A stretch of 64,000 bases of DNA, from the NCBI RefSeq assembly GCF_950100655.1, contig NZ_CATNLY010000012.1, positions 682,001 through 746,000 on the forward strand, read 5' to 3'. The position numbers and the translations under genes are program-made. Positions 7,368 through 18,049 of the stretch are shown here, piece by piece. Each line of letters starts with the position of its first letter. The stretch's first letter is position 1. A model generated the notes under the pieces. That model was not told the DNA's origin. It saw nothing but the letters and a program-made list of their open reading frames with translations, and did no database searches. Source of the DNA: Pleomorphomonas sp. T1.2MG-36 (GTDB taxonomy: Bacteria; Pseudomonadota; Alphaproteobacteria; Rhizobiales; Pleomorphomonadaceae).

Positions 7368-8774
7368 TCAGCAGGCCGTGACGTTGACGGCGAGGCCGCC
7401 GAGCGAGGTTTCCTTGTACTTCGACTGCATGTCGAGACCGGTCTGGCGCATGGTCTCAAGGGCCGCGTCGAGGCTGACCACGTGACGACCATCGCCGGCA
7501 AGCGCCAGTGACGCGGCATTGATCGCCTTGATGGCGCCGAAGGCGTTGCGTTCGATGCAAGGAATCTGAACGAGGCCGCCGACCGGATCGCAGGTCATGC
7601 CGAGATGATGCTCGATGGCGATCTCGGCCGCGTTCTCCACCTGGGCCGGGCTGCCGCCAAGGGCGGCGCACAGGCCGGCCGCCGCCATGGCCGCAGCCGA
7701 CCCCACCTCGCCCTGGCAGCCCACCTCGGCGCCGGAAATCGACGCGTTGCGCTTGATGAGGCCGCCGATCGCCGCTGCCGTCAACAAGAAGCGGCGAAGC
7801 CCGTCCCGCTCGCCGCCGCAAAAATCCCGATAGTAGCGCAGCACGGCCGGCAACACGCCGGCGGCGCCATTGGTCGGCGCGGTGACGACGCGGCCGCCGG
7901 CGGCGTTCTCCTCGTTGACGGCGATGGCAAAGCAGGAGACGTAGTCCATCACCACCATCGGCGAGCGGTTGTTGCCCGCCTCGCGCGCCTGGATGCGCTC
8001 GTGCAGTTGCCTCGCCCGTCGACGCACGCCAAGGCCCCCGGCCAGTTCGCCATCGCGCTCAAGCCCGCGATCGATGCAGGCGAACATGGCTTCGGCGATA
8101 TGATCGACGACGGCGAGGCAATCCACGTTCGGCTTGCGGCAGCGTTCGTTGTCGAGCGCGATGTCGGCAAACGAGTGGCCCGTGGCCGCCGATAGTGCCA
8201 GCAACTCGGCGGCGGTGCCGTAGCGCCATGGCAGTTGCACGCCGCCGGCGTCGCTCTCCCCATCCCCCTCGCGCAGCACGAAACCGCCGCCGACCGAATA
8301 CCAGACCTCAGACAGAAGCTCGTGGCCGGAGGCGTCGTGGGCGGCAAAACGCATCGCATTCGGATGGCGTTCGAAGGTGGCAACGCAGTCGAAGACGATG
8401 TCGCGGTCGGGATCGAAGGCGATTTGCCTGCCGCCTGGAAGCGGCAGACACCGCGCCGCGACGATGTCCGCCAGCTTGTCGTCGGCAAGGTCCGGATCGA
8501 TGTCGTCAGGGCGGAATCCGGCGAGGCCGAGGATCAGCGCCTTGTCCGTGGCGTGCCCCTTGCCGGTCCAGGCGAGCGACCCGAAAGCGGTGGCGGTGAT
8601 GCGCGCAACCTCGGAAAGCCTGGGTTCCAGATGTCGGACGAAGGCAAACGCGGCGCGCATCGGCCCGACCGTATGCGACGAGGATGGGCCGATGCCGATC
8701 TTGAACAACTCGTCGAAGGCGGCCGGCGGGCGTTCGTCGGCGGCAGCCGGCAGAATGTCGGATGGCGAGAGCAA
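7368..8774 (-). CDS. sdaA: L-serine ammonia-lyase (iron-sulfur type, single chain)
   Basis: Converts L-serine to pyruvate and ammonia in the cytosol with a [4Fe-4S] cluster. The N-terminal beta domain begins with the family hallmark [15 protein letters not shown]. The C-terminal alpha domain carries the cysteines in [19 protein letters not shown] and IPCIERN that bind the cluster. No ATG fits the N-terminus. I chose a TTG at 8774, preceded by GGAGGAG 11 nt upstream, which gives 468 residues, the usual length; the open frame continues further upstream but runs into the divergent photolyase gene. It is divergent from the photolyase gene by about 100 bp. Confidence 0.9.
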   Translation of the reverse strand: MLSPSDILPAAADERPPAAFDELFKIGIGPSSSHTVGPMRAAFAFVRHLEPRLSEVARITATAFGSLAWTGKGHATDKALILGLAGFRPDDIDPDLADDKLADIVAARCLPLPGGRQIAFDPDRDIVFDCVATFERHPNAMRFAAHDASGHELLSEVWYSVGGGFVLREGDGESDAGGVQLPWRYGTAAELLALSAATGHSFADIALDNERCRKPNVDCLAVVDHIAEAMFACIDRGLERDGELAGGLGVRRRARQLHERIQAREAGNNRSPMVVMDYVSCFAIAVNEENAAGGRVVTAPTNGAAGVLPAVLRYYRDFCGGERDGLRRFLLTAAAIGGLIKRNASISGAEVGCQGEVGSAAAMAAAGLCAALGGSPAQVENAAEIAIEHHLGMTCDPVGGLVQIPCIERNAFGAIKAINAASLALAGDGRHVVSLDAALETMRQTGLDMQSKYKETSLGGLAVNVTAC

Positions 8775-8877
8775 GGCCCGGCGGTCTCCTCCGTTGGGCG
8801 GCTTGTGGCGCCCGTCAATTCCACGACATATGGAGTGGTTTGCGGCCAACTGGCAAGAGCGACGAAAAGGAAGCGAC

Positions 8878-10317
8878 ATGAGCGTGGAAGACAGCCTCGC
8901 GGCGCCAGTGATCGTCTGGTTTCGCGACGACTTGCGGCTCTCCGACCACCCCGCGCTCGATGCGGCGAAGGCATCGGGCCGGCCGGTGATTTGCCTGTTC
9001 GTTTTCGAAGAAGGGACCGAACGGCGATCGCTCGGCGCCGCCAGCCGTTGGTGGCTCGACAAGAGTCTCGCCTCCCTCGACGGCGACCTACGGCGCCTCG
9101 GCGGTCGGCTGGTGCTGCGGCGTGGCGACCCACGCCTCGTCTTGCCGGACATCGCGGCAAGCACCGGCGCCACCGGCCTGTACTTCAACCGCCGCTACGA
9201 CCGCGAGGGAAGCGGCATCGACGAGACGGTGGCCACGGAGTTGCGCCGGCAGGGCGTCGCCATATCCAGCCATGCAGCCTGGCTGCTGTTCGAACCGGGC
9301 ACGATCAGGACGAAGACCGGCGGGACCTTCCGCGTTTTCACGCCATTCTGGAAAGCGCATAGGCCGCATCTCTCACCACGATCCGCGCTCCATCGCCGAC
9401 CCGATGCCTTGTCCTTCTTCGGTGGCATGGTCGTCTCCGACCCCCTTGCGTCCCTTGGCCTGCATCCGACGCGTCCCGATTGGTCGGGCGGACTCGCCGC
9501 AAGCTGGGCGCCGGGCGAAGCCGGTGCCACGGCGCGGCTCGCCACCTTTCTCGACGGCGGTCTTTCACGCTACTTCGCGGAGCGCGACTTTCCGGCCATT
9601 GAGGCTTCGTCCCGTCTGTCGCCGCACCTGCGATTCGGCGAGATCGCCGTGGCGCGTGTGGCGCACGAGGTTCTGAAAGCGCAAGCCGCCGGTTCGGCAT
9701 CGGATGAGGCGGCCGAGAAGTTCCTTGCCGAGATCGGCTGGCGGGAGTTCGCCTGGCACCTGCTGGTCGCCTTCCCCGACCTTGCGAGACGCAACTATCA
9801 GGCGGGCTTCGACAGTTTTCCCTGGCAAGACGATGCCTCGGCCTTGAAAGCCTGGGCGACAGGTCAGACCGGTTACCCCATCGTCGACGCCGGCATGCGC
9901 GAACTCTGGCAAACAGGCTTCATGCATAACCGCGTGCGCATGATCGCCGCGTCCCTCCTCATCAAGCACCTGCTGATCCACTGGAGGCAGGGCGAGCAAT
10001 GGTTCTGGGACACGCTGGTCGACGCCGATTTGGCGTCCAATCCGTTCGGCTGGCAGTGGGTGGCGGGCACCGGCGCCGACGCCGCGCCTTATTTCCGCGT
10101 CTTCAATCCGACCGCCCAGGGCGAGAAGTTCGACCCGGAGGGCAGCTACGTCCGGCGCTTCGTACCGGAGATCGCAGACCTGCCAAATCGCCTGCTGCAT
10201 TGCCCTTGGGAGACCCCGCCGCTATTGCGCCCGGACCCGTCTCTCTACCCGCCGCCGATCGTCGATCACGACACCGGGCGAAAGCGCGCCCTTGCCGCTT
10301 TCGCCCAGTGTCGATAA
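8878..10317 (+). CDS. phrB: Deoxyribodipyrimidine photolyase (class I CPD photolyase)
   Basis: Uses blue light and FADH- to split cyclobutane pyrimidine dimers in DNA. At 479 residues it has the N-terminal antenna domain (VIVWFRDDLRLSDHPAL) and the C-terminal FAD domain: GWREFAWHLL, then TGYPIVDAGMRELWQTGFMHNRVRMIAASLLIKHLLIHW and SNPFGWQWVAGTGADAAPYFRVFNP. The start ATG at 8878 has AAGGA at proper spacing; upstream in-frame codons overlap the serine dehydratase gene and are rejected. No nearby repair genes, so probably a single-gene unit. Confidence 0.93.
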   Translation: MSVEDSLAAPVIVWFRDDLRLSDHPALDAAKASGRPVICLFVFEEGTERRSLGAASRWWLDKSLASLDGDLRRLGGRLVLRRGDPRLVLPDIAASTGATGLYFNRRYDREGSGIDETVATELRRQGVAISSHAAWLLFEPGTIRTKTGGTFRVFTPFWKAHRPHLSPRSALHRRPDALSFFGGMVVSDPLASLGLHPTRPDWSGGLAASWAPGEAGATARLATFLDGGLSRYFAERDFPAIEASSRLSPHLRFGEIAVARVAHEVLKAQAAGSASDEAAEKFLAEIGWREFAWHLLVAFPDLARRNYQAGFDSFPWQDDASALKAWATGQTGYPIVDAGMRELWQTGFMHNRVRMIAASLLIKHLLIHWRQGEQWFWDTLVDADLASNPFGWQWVAGTGADAAPYFRVFNPTAQGEKFDPEGSYVRRFVPEIADLPNRLLHCPWETPPLLRPDPSLYPPPIVDHDTGRKRALAAFAQCR

Positions 10318-10392
10318 AGCCTCTGGGATCGGGTGCATTTCGTAAGGCAGAGCGGGCGACAAAGCGCTTGGCCTGCGCTATAGACGGTGCTC

Positions 10393-11541
10393 ATGTCAAT
10401 GATCACTACCACTTCCGCGCTCGCCGACGCCTGCGCACACCTCGCCCGTTTCGACTTCGTCACCGTCGATACCGAGTTCCTACGCGAAAGCACCTTCTGG
10501 CCGAAGCTGTGCGTCGTGCAGCTTGCCAGCCCCGAACAGGTGTTCGTGGTCGACGCGCTGGCGCCCGGCCTCGATCTTGCGCCCTTCTTCGAGCTGATGC
10601 GCAACGAGACGGTGCTGAAGGTGTTCCACGCCGCCCGTCAGGATATCGAGATCGTCTGGCACCTCGGCGGTTTCGTGCCGGTACCATTGTTCGACACGCA
10701 GGTGGCGGCGATGGTCTGCGGTTTCGGCGATTCCATCTCCTACGACCAACTGGTGGCGCGGGTGACCGGCGTCGTGCTCGACAAGTCGAACCGTTTCACC
10801 GACTGGTCGCGGCGGCCGCTGAGCCAGAGCCAGATCGACTATGCCGAGGCCGACGTCACTCATCTTCGCGACGTCTATCGCCACTTGAAGGACAGTCTCG
10901 CCAAGGCCGGCCGCGCCGATTGGGTGGCCGAGGAAATGCGGGTGCTGACGTCCGAGGACACCTATCACACCGACCCCGACGAGGCGTGGCAGCGGCTCAA
11001 GATGCGCGTCAAGAAGCCGCGCGAACTGATCATCTTGAAGGAAGTGGCCGCATGGCGCGAGCGTGAGGCTCAAGGCCGCGACGTGCCGCGGTCCCGCGTC
11101 ATCAAGGACGACTGCATTTACGAGGTCGCCACGCAGGCGCCGACCACCGCCGAGGCGCTCGGCCAGCTCCGCACCATCCCCAAGGGCTGGGAACGGTCTC
11201 GCTCCGGCGAGGACATTCTCGCAGCCGTGCGCCGCGCCCTTGAGACGCCCAAGGAAGACTGGCCGAAGCTGCCCCGCCATCGCCAGCTTCCGGAGGGAAC
11301 GGGCGCCGCGGTCGACCTGATGAAGGTGCTTCTGAAGCTCGTGTCGGAAGCCGAGGGGGTCGCCGCCAAGGTGATCGCCACCACCGACGACCTCGAGGAC
11401 ATCGCGGTTTCCGACGAGGCCGACGTGCCGGCCATGCGCGGCTGGCGGCGGGAGATGTTCGGCGAACAGGCTCTCAAGCTCAAGCGCGGCCGGCTTGCCA
11501 TCACCTTCGACGGCAAGAAGATCATCGCCATCGACCGGTAG
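10393..11541 (+). CDS. rnd: Ribonuclease D
   Basis: A 3'-5' exoribonuclease for tRNA 3' maturation. The DEDD-family motifs are visible: Exo[10 protein letters not shown] (Asp26/Glu28), Exo[14 protein letters not shown] and Exo[20 protein letters not shown] helical HRDC-type C-terminal half follows, and the 382-residue length is normal. ATG 10393 is preferred; a GTG six bases upstream is possible, and neither has a strong ribosome site. It lies next to ppx/ppk on the opposite strand, an arrangement common in Hyphomicrobiales. Confidence 0.92.
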   Translation: MSMITTTSALADACAHLARFDFVTVDTEFLRESTFWPKLCVVQLASPEQVFVVDALAPGLDLAPFFELMRNETVLKVFHAARQDIEIVWHLGGFVPVPLFDTQVAAMVCGFGDSISYDQLVARVTGVVLDKSNRFTDWSRRPLSQSQIDYAEADVTHLRDVYRHLKDSLAKAGRADWVAEEMRVLTSEDTYHTDPDEAWQRLKMRVKKPRELIILKEVAAWREREAQGRDVPRSRVIKDDCIYEVATQAPTTAEALGQLRTIPKGWERSRSGEDILAAVRRALETPKEDWPKLPRHRQLPEGTGAAVDLMKVLLKLVSEAEGVAAKVIATTDDLEDIAVSDEADVPAMRGWRREMFGEQALKLKRGRLAITFDGKKIIAIDR

Positions 11542-11563
11542 AACTCACTTTCGGGTGCATCGA

Positions 11564-11592
11564 GACGGCCCGCTCGCGCGGACCGTCCTTTC
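11564..11592. terminator. Stem-loop between convergent rnd and ppx
   Basis: GACGG-C-CCGC (11564-11573), loop TCGC, GCGG-A-CCGTC (11578-11587), one mismatch, followed by CTTTCC. It lies midway between the two stop codons and could serve rnd; a T-run is weak. Confidence 0.4.
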
Positions 11593-11602
11593 CATATGGC
11601 CT

Positions 11603-13177
11603 TTATCCAGCGACACGGATGATGGCGTCCCTGAGGCCACAGACCTTGGCCAGCTGGACGAGGCGCTTGACCAGGCGCTCGCCGGAGAGATCGCCGAGAT
11701 CCGCAGGCAGATCGAGCACCAGCTTATCGCCCTCGGTCGACAGCTTGGTGCGCGGCAGCACATCCGGCATCGAGGCGCTGACGAGATAGGCGACACGCAG
11801 CACGGCGCCCAGCGTCCGTGCCCGTTCCTTGAGGCGGGTCGGGGCCAGTTCTCGAATGCGCGGCGACACCGCCTCGTCAAGCAGACCGACGTGTCGGTAG
11901 AAGACGGCAAGCGCCAGATAGGCGCGACCGGGATGATCGATACCGACGAAGGCGGCATTGGACAGGATGCCGAGACTCTGCTCGCCACGATAGTCTGGAT
12001 GGGCGCGCCAGCCGATATCGGAGACGAGGCAGGCCGCCGCACGCAGACGTTTCTCGTCGTCGGTTTCCTCGATGCCGAGCAGCGAGAAGGCCGCCTCCGA
12101 CCAGGATACCAGTTCCGTGGCGTGGCGCGGCGAGCGCGAACGAACCCAGTTGAGTTCCGACGATGCCTCGATGAGCGGGTCCTTGGCGCGTTCCTCGACC
12201 GCCAGGCGCTCGTAGAGATAGCCCTCGCGGACGCCGAGAGCGGAAATCACCACATGCGACGGGCGGATTGCCCGAATCACCTGTTCGAGCACCAGGGCGC
12301 CGTAGGGCAACAGCCCCCGGCGAGAGCGCGAGACCACGTCGATCTGATCGATACTGTCCGGATCCCGGCGGGCGACAACCCTGGCAAACTCCAGCGCCTC
12401 TTCGGCCCGGATCGCGTAGTTGTGCATCACGTGCAGCGGATAGCCGGTCTCGTACATGTGGAGGAGAGCCAGCGAACGCCATGTGCCACCCACGGCGTAG
12501 AAGGGGAGACCGGCGCAGGGCATCTGCACAATGGCCGGCTCCAACGCATCGGCCACGATTTTCTCGGCCTTGCGAATGGACCCCTCGGAGGCTTCCAACA
12601 GACGGATGCCGCCGAGGGGATAGGTTCGGCCTGTGCCGACCCCGCCATTTTCTATTCGGATGAGCTCCAGGCTGCCGCCGCCAAGGTCGCCGACGATGCC
12701 CTCCGGCCGGTTCATGCCCGACATGACGCCGAGCGCCGACAGTCGCGCCTCGTCGGCACCGGACAGCAGGTTGACCTCGACACCGCAGATCTGCTCGACG
12801 GCGGCCAGGAACTCCGGGCCGTTGGCGGCGTCGCGAGCGGCGGCGGTAGCGAGAATGTAGATCTCGACCGAGCCGCTCTGCTCGGCGAGAAGCTTGAACC
12901 GGCGAATGGCGCCAAGCGCCTTGTCCACCGATTCCTGATTCATCCGACCGGTTGCCGCCAGCCCCTTGCCGAGGCCGGCCAGCATCTTTTCATTGAACAA
13001 CATGGTCGGCGCCCGCGAGAGGCGCTCGTAGACGACGAGGCGAACGGAGTTGGAACCAATATCGATGACCGATACTGGCCCATACCCGGGCAAGCGCCCG
13101 GGGGCTTCACACCGGCAGGTGCTTTTCGTTCCGTCCGGCAATAGACTTGGGTGCGTCTTTTTCAAGCGAGTGTCCAC
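11603..13177 (-). CDS. ppx: Exopolyphosphatase (Ppx/GppA family)
   Basis: Hydrolyses inorganic polyphosphate (or pppGpp) processively. The ASKHA-fold phosphate-binding motifs are [15 protein letters not shown] near residue 35 and [11 protein letters not shown] near 165, followed by a helical HD-like C-terminal domain. It has 524 residues from a GTG at 13177, which overlaps the end of ppk by 71 bp; the catalytic domain begins only at residue ~35, so a downstream start such as the TTG at 13144 is also possible. Transcribed after ppk, so synthesis and breakdown of polyphosphate are co-expressed and probably translationally coupled. Confidence 0.92.
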   Translation of the reverse strand: MDTRLKKTHPSLLPDGTKSTCRCEAPGRLPGYGPVSVIDIGSNSVRLVVYERLSRAPTMLFNEKMLAGLGKGLAATGRMNQESVDKALGAIRRFKLLAEQSGSVEIYILATAAARDAANGPEFLAAVEQICGVEVNLLSGADEARLSALGVMSGMNRPEGIVGDLGGGSLELIRIENGGVGTGRTYPLGGIRLLEASEGSIRKAEKIVADALEPAIVQMPCAGLPFYAVGGTWRSLALLHMYETGYPLHVMHNYAIRAEEALEFARVVARRDPDSIDQIDVVSRSRRGLLPYGALVLEQVIRAIRPSHVVISALGVREGYLYERLAVEERAKDPLIEASSELNWVRSRSPRHATELVSWSEAAFSLLGIEETDDEKRLRAAACLVSDIGWRAHPDYRGEQSLGILSNAAFVGIDHPGRAYLALAVFYRHVGLLDEAVSPRIRELAPTRLKERARTLGAVLRVAYLVSASMPDVLPRTKLSTEGDKLVLDLPADLGDLSGERLVKRLVQLAKVCGLRDAIIRVAG

Positions 13178-15314
13178 GTCCCGATAGAGATGGATGGGTC
13201 ATGAAATAGCGGTGCGCGTTGAAAGGCTCCTCGCCTGCCTCCGGCACAATGCGTTCGTGGCCTCCGTCGGGCAACAGTCGCCAGCTCTGCTGGTTGTCGC
13301 GAAGGTTGGCCACCATGATCTGATCGACGGTCTGGGCGTGCACGGTCTCCGTTGTCAGGGGCACCAGCACCTCGACGCGGCGGTCGAGATTGCGCGGCAT
13401 CATGTCGGCGGACCCGATGTAAACCGTGGCGCGAGGGTTGGGCAACGGCTGACCGTTGCCAAAGCAGAAAATGCGGCTGTGTTCCAGGAACCGTCCGACG
13501 ATCGACTTGACACGGATGTTGTCCGAGAAGCCCGGAATCTGGGGCCTGAGGCAGCAGATGCCGCGCACCACGAGATCGATCGACACGCCGGCCTGGCTCG
13601 CCTCGTAGAGCGCGTCGATGATGTCGGCATCGACCAGGGAGTTCATCTTCATCCAGATCTGGCTGGGGCGGCCAGCCCGCGCATGCTCGATCTCCCGGCC
13701 GATGCAGTCGATGATGGTCTTCCTCAGCGTCAGCGGGCTCATGGCCAGCGCGTTGAGCGACTGCGGCTCGGCATAACCGGTGATGAAGTTGAAGATCCGC
13801 GCCACATCCTGGGCGATCGTCTTGTTGGCGGTGAAGTAGCTGAGATCGGTGTAGATCTTGGCGGTGATCGGATGGTAGTTGCCGGTGCCAAGATGGCAGT
13901 AGGACGTGAGCTGCTGCCCCTCGCGGCGCACCACCAGCGACATCTTGGCGTGGGTCTTCAGCTCGAAGAAACCGAACACCACCTGAACGCCGGCGCGCTC
14001 GAGATCGCGCGCCCAGCGGATGTTGGCCTCTTCGTCGAAGCGCGCCTTCAGTTCGACCAGCGCCGTCACCGACTTGCCGGCATCCGCCGCCTCGATCAGC
14101 GCTCGAACGATCGGGCTGTCGTTGGAAGTTCGATAGAGCGTCTGCTTGATGGCAACGACTTCCGGATCGGCCGCCGCCTGCCGCAGGAACTGAACCACCA
14201 CGTCGAAGGACTCGTAAGGGTGATGGACGATCAGGTCCTTTTGGCGAATGGCCGCGAAGGCGTCGCCGGCATGTTCGCGGATACGCTCTGGATAGCGTGG
14301 CGCGTAGGGCTCGAACTTGAGGTCGGGGCGGTCGAGGCTGACGAGCTGACTGAGGTCGTTGAGGGCGAGCAGTTCGTCGAGGAGCTGCACCTCGTCGGGC
14401 ATGCAGCCCACCGCCTCGGTGACCAGTTGCCGCAGGGCCAGCGGCGTCGAGCGATCGAACTCGGCGCGGATGACCAGTCCCTTGCGGCGACGCTTCAGTG
14501 CGCTTTCAAACAGGCGGACCAGATCCTCGGCTTCTTCCTCCACTTCGAGATCGCTGTCGCGCAGGATTCGGAAGCTGCCCTGTCCGCGGACCGTGTAGCC
14601 GGGGAACAGGCGGCCGATGAACATCGTCACCACCTGCTCCAGCAATATGAAGCGCGTCACGCCGGGATGGGCACTGTCGTCGGGAAGGCGAACGAAGCGA
14701 TCGATCTTGGCCGCCATGCGGATGAGCGCGACCATGCTCTCGTTGCCGCGTACCCTGACGAGATCGAGGACGATCGAGAAGCCGAGGTTGGGAATGAAGG
14801 GAAACGGGTGGGCCGGATCGACGGCGAGCGGCGTCAGCACCGGGAAGACCGACGACAGGAAGTAATCCTCGAGCCAGACCTCGTCGCCGCTCCTCAGCTT
14901 GTCGGGGTCGACGAGGATGATGCCGGCCTTTTCGATCTCGGTGCGCAGGTTGCGCCAGCGGGCCTGCTGGGAATCGGCGAGCCGGGCGGCGGCCTCGGAA
15001 ATCACCGCCATCTGCTCGGATGGCGTCAGGCCGTCATCGGACCGGGTGGTGACGCGCTCGCGCACCTGCCCCTTGATGCCGGCAAAGCGCACCATGAAGA
15101 ACTCGTCGAGATTGCTGGCCGATATCGACAGGAAGCGCAGTCGCTCCAAGAGCGGGTGGTTGGGGTTCTCGGACTCCTCCAGGACGCGGCGGTTGAATCC
15201 CAACCAGGAGATCTCGCGATTCACGAACCGCTCGGGCGATTCCATGGTCATCGCCGGAACAGGCCCGGCTTCGGCCTCTATCGTCTCGCTCACGGCTGCC
15301 TCGGTCTCGCTCAT
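13107..15314 (-). CDS. ppk: Polyphosphate kinase 1
   Basis: Reversibly transfers the gamma phosphate of ATP to polyphosphate; membrane-associated tetramer. The N domain begins [19 protein letters not shown], then [10 protein letters not shown]. The phosphorylated histidine is in [22 protein letters not shown], the first HxK motif in [13 protein letters not shown], and the second phosphotransfer motif in [18 protein letters not shown]. At 735 residues it is full length. ATG 15314 is chosen over the GTG two codons earlier because GAGG lies 8 nt upstream. A candidate Pho box at 15415-15463 lies upstream, consistent with ppk being a Pho regulon gene in other bacteria. Confidence 0.95.
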   Translation of the reverse strand: MSETEAAVSETIEAEAGPVPAMTMESPERFVNREISWLGFNRRVLEESENPNHPLLERLRFLSISASNLDEFFMVRFAGIKGQVRERVTTRSDDGLTPSEQMAVISEAAARLADSQQARWRNLRTEIEKAGIILVDPDKLRSGDEVWLEDYFLSSVFPVLTPLAVDPAHPFPFIPNLGFSIVLDLVRVRGNESMVALIRMAAKIDRFVRLPDDSAHPGVTRFILLEQVVTMFIGRLFPGYTVRGQGSFRILRDSDLEVEEEAEDLVRLFESALKRRRKGLVIRAEFDRSTPLALRQLVTEAVGCMPDEVQLLDELLALNDLSQLVSLDRPDLKFEPYAPRYPERIREHAGDAFAAIRQKDLIVHHPYESFDVVVQFLRQAAADPEVVAIKQTLYRTSNDSPIVRALIEAADAGKSVTALVELKARFDEEANIRWARDLERAGVQVVFGFFELKTHAKMSLVVRREGQQLTSYCHLGTGNYHPITAKIYTDLSYFTANKTIAQDVARIFNFITGYAEPQSLNALAMSPLTLRKTIIDCIGREIEHARAGRPSQIWMKMNSLVDADIIDALYEASQAGVSIDLVVRGICCLRPQIPGFSDNIRVKSIVGRFLEHSRIFCFGNGQPLPNPRATVYIGSADMMPRNLDRRVEVLVPLTTETVHAQTVDQIMVANLRDNQQSWRLLPDGGHERIVPEAGEEPFNAHRYFMTHPSLSGRGHSLEKDAPKSIAGRNEKHLPV

Positions 15315-15414
15315 CTCCACGACCTCACGCTCGCGGGGCTGTGCCCCGGCTCCAGGCGGAACCGGCCGGCAACGGTCAGTCTAGCCCACGGTCCAGATCC
15401 ATGCACCAGCTATG

Positions 15415-15463
15415 TGACAGTTTGTCTACGGCTTCCGGCGATCGCAATGACGCTTTCGTGACG
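15415..15463 (-). promoter_or_regulatory. Candidate Pho box upstream of ppk
   Basis: On the minus strand CGTCA occurs at 15463-15459 and again at 15452-15448, exactly 11 bp apart, and TGTCA lies at 15419-15415, 44 bp (four 11-bp turns) from the first. Two intervening repeats in the same phase are degenerate. The order and phasing resemble the array upstream of phoA in this window. It ends 100 bp before the ppk start. Weaker than the phoA site. Confidence 0.45.
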
Positions 15464-15476
15464 GCCCGTTTGAAGG

Positions 15477-16160
15477 TCATGCCTCGCCCTCGGGTGCCAG
15501 CACCTCGGCGGCGATCGCCCGAGTGATGCGGCGACCGCGCGCCAACGATTCGCGATCGAGCGCTTCGACCAGCGCGCAAGCGGCGGCGCAGGATCGCTCC
15601 ATGCGCAACAGAATATAGTCGAGAACACCAGCATCGATGGCGAGCTGACGGTCGGCCAGGAGTTTCACAATCACCTTTTCGAGGAGGGCATCGTCGGGCG
15701 GTCCCAGGAAGGCCGGCTGGGCGGCGCGGAGGCGGGACAGGAGATCGGGCAACGTCACGCCCCAGACCGATGGTACCGCATGGGCGGTGATCAGGACGGA
15801 TGCGCCGCGGCCGCGCGCCGCGTTGAGAAGATGGAACAGCGCATTCTCGTCGAGGGCGGGATCATCGGCATCCTCGATGGCAACGGCACCGGTGCCGACG
15901 AGCGCCGTCGGGTCGGCTGACGCCAGATCGGCGGCGGCGACGACGGAGGCGCGGCTTTTGGTCGCCCAGATGTTGACGAGATGCGTCTTGCCCGATCCGT
16001 TCGGGCCGATCAGCAGCACAACGGACGCCGGCCAGTCCGGCCAGGCATCAATGAAAGCGGCAGCCTCGCGATTGCCTTCGCCAACCACGAAATCCTCGCG
16101 GCTCATCGCGGACTGATACGGCATCGCGAGCGGCAACTGGCGCGGTTTCATGCGGCTCAT
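15477..16160 (-). CDS. hdaA: DnaA-related regulatory protein HdaA (Hda)
   Basis: A 227-residue AAA+ protein related to domain III of DnaA. With the sliding clamp it stimulates hydrolysis of ATP bound to DnaA and so prevents re-initiation of replication. The N-terminus carries the clamp-binding motif RQLPLAMP. Walker A is GPNGSGKTH (~52-60), a degenerate Walker B is in AIEDADD, and a sensor region follows. It lacks the DnaA DNA-binding domain. Its stop overlaps nothing, but its start overlaps the AI-2E permease stop by 4 bp, giving a coupled operon. Position beside ppk and purM is conserved in alphaproteobacteria. Confidence 0.9.
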   Translation of the reverse strand: MSRMKPRQLPLAMPYQSAMSREDFVVGEGNREAAAFIDAWPDWPASVVLLIGPNGSGKTHLVNIWATKSRASVVAAADLASADPTALVGTGAVAIEDADDPALDENALFHLLNAARGRGASVLITAHAVPSVWGVTLPDLLSRLRAAQPAFLGPPDDALLEKVIVKLLADRQLAIDAGVLDYILLRMERSCAAACALVEALDRESLARGRRITRAIAAEVLAPEGEA

Positions 16161-17278
16161 GGGATGAGGTCCTTGGGGTGACTGGCGATTTCAGCATGCG
16201 CTGAACCGGCGGGACTATCCGGATCGAGCCTGTAGAACGGGCTTTCACGATACTTGGCAAAGGCGAATCGGACCAGCACCGCCACCGAGGCGGCGGCCGG
16301 CACCGCGATCAGCAACCCGACGAAGCCGAACAGCGTGCCGAAGGCAAACAGGGCGAACATCAGCCACACCGGATGCAGGCCGACCGATGAACCGATCAAC
16401 TTGGGCTGGAGGATGTTGCCTTCGATGAACTGACCCGCCGCGAAGATGCCGGCAATGACCGCAATCCACGTCCAGTCGGGCCAGAACTGATAGAGGGCCA
16501 CGCCAATGGCAAGGCCGCCGCCGACGATGGAACCCAGATAGGGGATGAAGCTGATGAGGCCGGCCACCAGGCCGATCAGAAGGCCGAAGGACAGGCCGGC
16601 CAGTGACAGGGAAACGGCATAGAACAGACCGAGCAAGGCCGACACCGATACCTGTCCGCGTACGAAGTTGGCGACACCGGTGTTCATCTCTCGCGCCAGC
16701 GCCCTGATGGTCTCTCGATGATGGCGCGGCAGGTTGTCATCGACGGTCGCGACCATGCGATCCCAGTCGAGCAGCATGTAGAAGGCGACGACCGGCGTCA
16801 CAACGAGCAGCGAAATGATCGAGATCAGCGTCTGGCCGCCGTTCCACACCGACGACAGCAGGGTGGTCATGATCGCCGAGCCGTTGCTGAACAAGGCGCC
16901 GAGCGAGCCGCGAATGTCGGTCGCCGAAATGCGTAGCGCCCGGAACAGACGGGTGCCCGCCTCGTGGCTCAGCCAGCGCTGGGCGGCGTCGAGATAGGCT
17001 GGCATGTTGGCGATCAGCCCCTGAAGCTGGCTTCCCAGCACCGGTACGATGATCATCAGCGCCAACAGCGCCAGCAGCACGAAGAGGATGAGGATCAGCG
17101 CGGTGGCAATCGTCCGCGACAGGCCAAGCCGCTCCAGGCGGTCGGCGACCGGATCGAGCAGGTAGGCCAGCGCCATTCCGGCGACGAACGGCAGCAGGAT
17201 GGAGGAGAAGACATAGAGCAGAAGGCCGAAGACCAGCGCCGCGCCCGTCCAGAAGAGTATCGTGTTCCTGAGCTTCAC
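16157..17278 (-). CDS. AI-2E family transporter (PerM-like membrane protein)
   Basis: A 373-residue inner-membrane protein with about eight hydrophobic segments: two near the N-terminus (~8-50), one at ~60-80 (ALILILFVLLALLALMIIVPVL), and the rest in the C-terminal half, with the conserved region SFIPYLGSIVGGGLA and the end FGTLFGFVGLLIAVPAAA. This is the AI-2E/PF01594 family. Members include AI-2 exporters and Na+/H+ antiporters, so the substrate is unknown. Both ends overlap neighbours by 4 bp (pgsA-like gene upstream, hdaA downstream), so the three genes form one translationally coupled operon. Confidence 0.85.
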   Translation of the reverse strand: MKLRNTILFWTGAALVFGLLLYVFSSILLPFVAGMALAYLLDPVADRLERLGLSRTIATALILILFVLLALLALMIIVPVLGSQLQGLIANMPAYLDAAQRWLSHEAGTRLFRALRISATDIRGSLGALFSNGSAIMTTLLSSVWNGGQTLISIISLLVVTPVVAFYMLLDWDRMVATVDDNLPRHHRETIRALAREMNTGVANFVRGQVSVSALLGLFYAVSLSLAGLSFGLLIGLVAGLISFIPYLGSIVGGGLAIGVALYQFWPDWTWIAVIAGIFAAGQFIEGNILQPKLIGSSVGLHPVWLMFALFAFGTLFGFVGLLIAVPAAASVAVLVRFAFAKYRESPFYRLDPDSPAGSAHAEIASHPKDLIP

Positions 17279-17820
17279 GCGCCGCCCTCACCTTGCATGA
17301 ACGCAAGCCATCCCCTGACGTAGGCGGCGGCCGAGAGCAGGGTCAAGGCCGCGACGACCCAGCTCATGATATCCACAGGCCATTCCAACTGCCATGCCAG
17401 GCCGAGATCGCCCAGCAACAGGATGGCATAGAGAATTTGCGCCACAGTGTTGGCCTTGGAAATGAGGAGCGGCACGATCGGCACCGGTTTCGACGCCAGC
17501 CACGACAGGATGACGCCGCCGACGATCAGCACGTCACGGCTGACCACCAGCACGGTGAGCCACATGGGCGCATGGCCGATGGCCGCGAGTACTACGAAAA
17601 TCGAAACCAGCAGCGCCTTGTCGGCGATGGGATCCAAGAGGCGACCGAGCTCGCTCGCCTGCCCGGGCACGTGGCGGGCAATGGCTCCATCGACCCCATC
17701 TGAAATGCCGGCGGCGACGAAGAGGGCGAACGCCCAACCAAAATCTCCGCCGAGCAGCAGCATGATCACGACAGGGACGGCAACCAGACGGGCCAGCGTA
17801 ATGAGGTTCGGTATGGTCAA
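17275..17820 (-). CDS. CDP-alcohol phosphatidyltransferase (PgsA-like)
   Basis: An integral membrane enzyme of 181 residues that transfers a phosphatidyl group from CDP-diacylglycerol to an alcohol. The family motif D-G-x2-A-R-x9-G-x3-D-x3-D is present as SDGVDGAIARHVPGQASELGRLLDPIAD at ~40-67, and 5-6 TM segments cover the rest. The length and the opening MTIPNLITLARLVAVP are typical of PgsA-type phosphatidylglycerophosphate synthases. A second, main pgsA may exist elsewhere, so the alcohol acceptor is uncertain. It heads the operon with the AI-2E permease and hdaA and is divergent from purM across 229 bp with no gene. Confidence 0.85.
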   Translation of the reverse strand: MTIPNLITLARLVAVPVVIMLLLGGDFGWAFALFVAAGISDGVDGAIARHVPGQASELGRLLDPIADKALLVSIFVVLAAIGHAPMWLTVLVVSRDVLIVGGVILSWLASKPVPIVPLLISKANTVAQILYAILLLGDLGLAWQLEWPVDIMSWVVAALTLLSAAAYVRGWLAFMQGEGGA

Positions 17821-18049
17821 GAGCGTCCCCGGTGGAAGGTCGCGTTCGTAGCTTCCTCAAACCGGCCAAGCCTAACCGGCGGAAGCTTTGGGTCATTTGA
17901 GCATCGTCGCCGGGCTTTCCAAGACCGACCTCCGGCCAAGCCTGCTGTTTTCGGCTCACGAGAGGCAGGAAAGGCGCAGTTTGGACTTGTCATTTCCCGC
18001 CGTTTCGGTTTCTTGCCGAATATCCAATCCAGCGGAGGCGCGTGGCTCC

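Noticed and set aside
13194..15461. 755-aa open frame on the plus strand across ppk
   Set aside because: Shadow frame of a high-GC gene; ppk motifs on the other strand are unambiguous.
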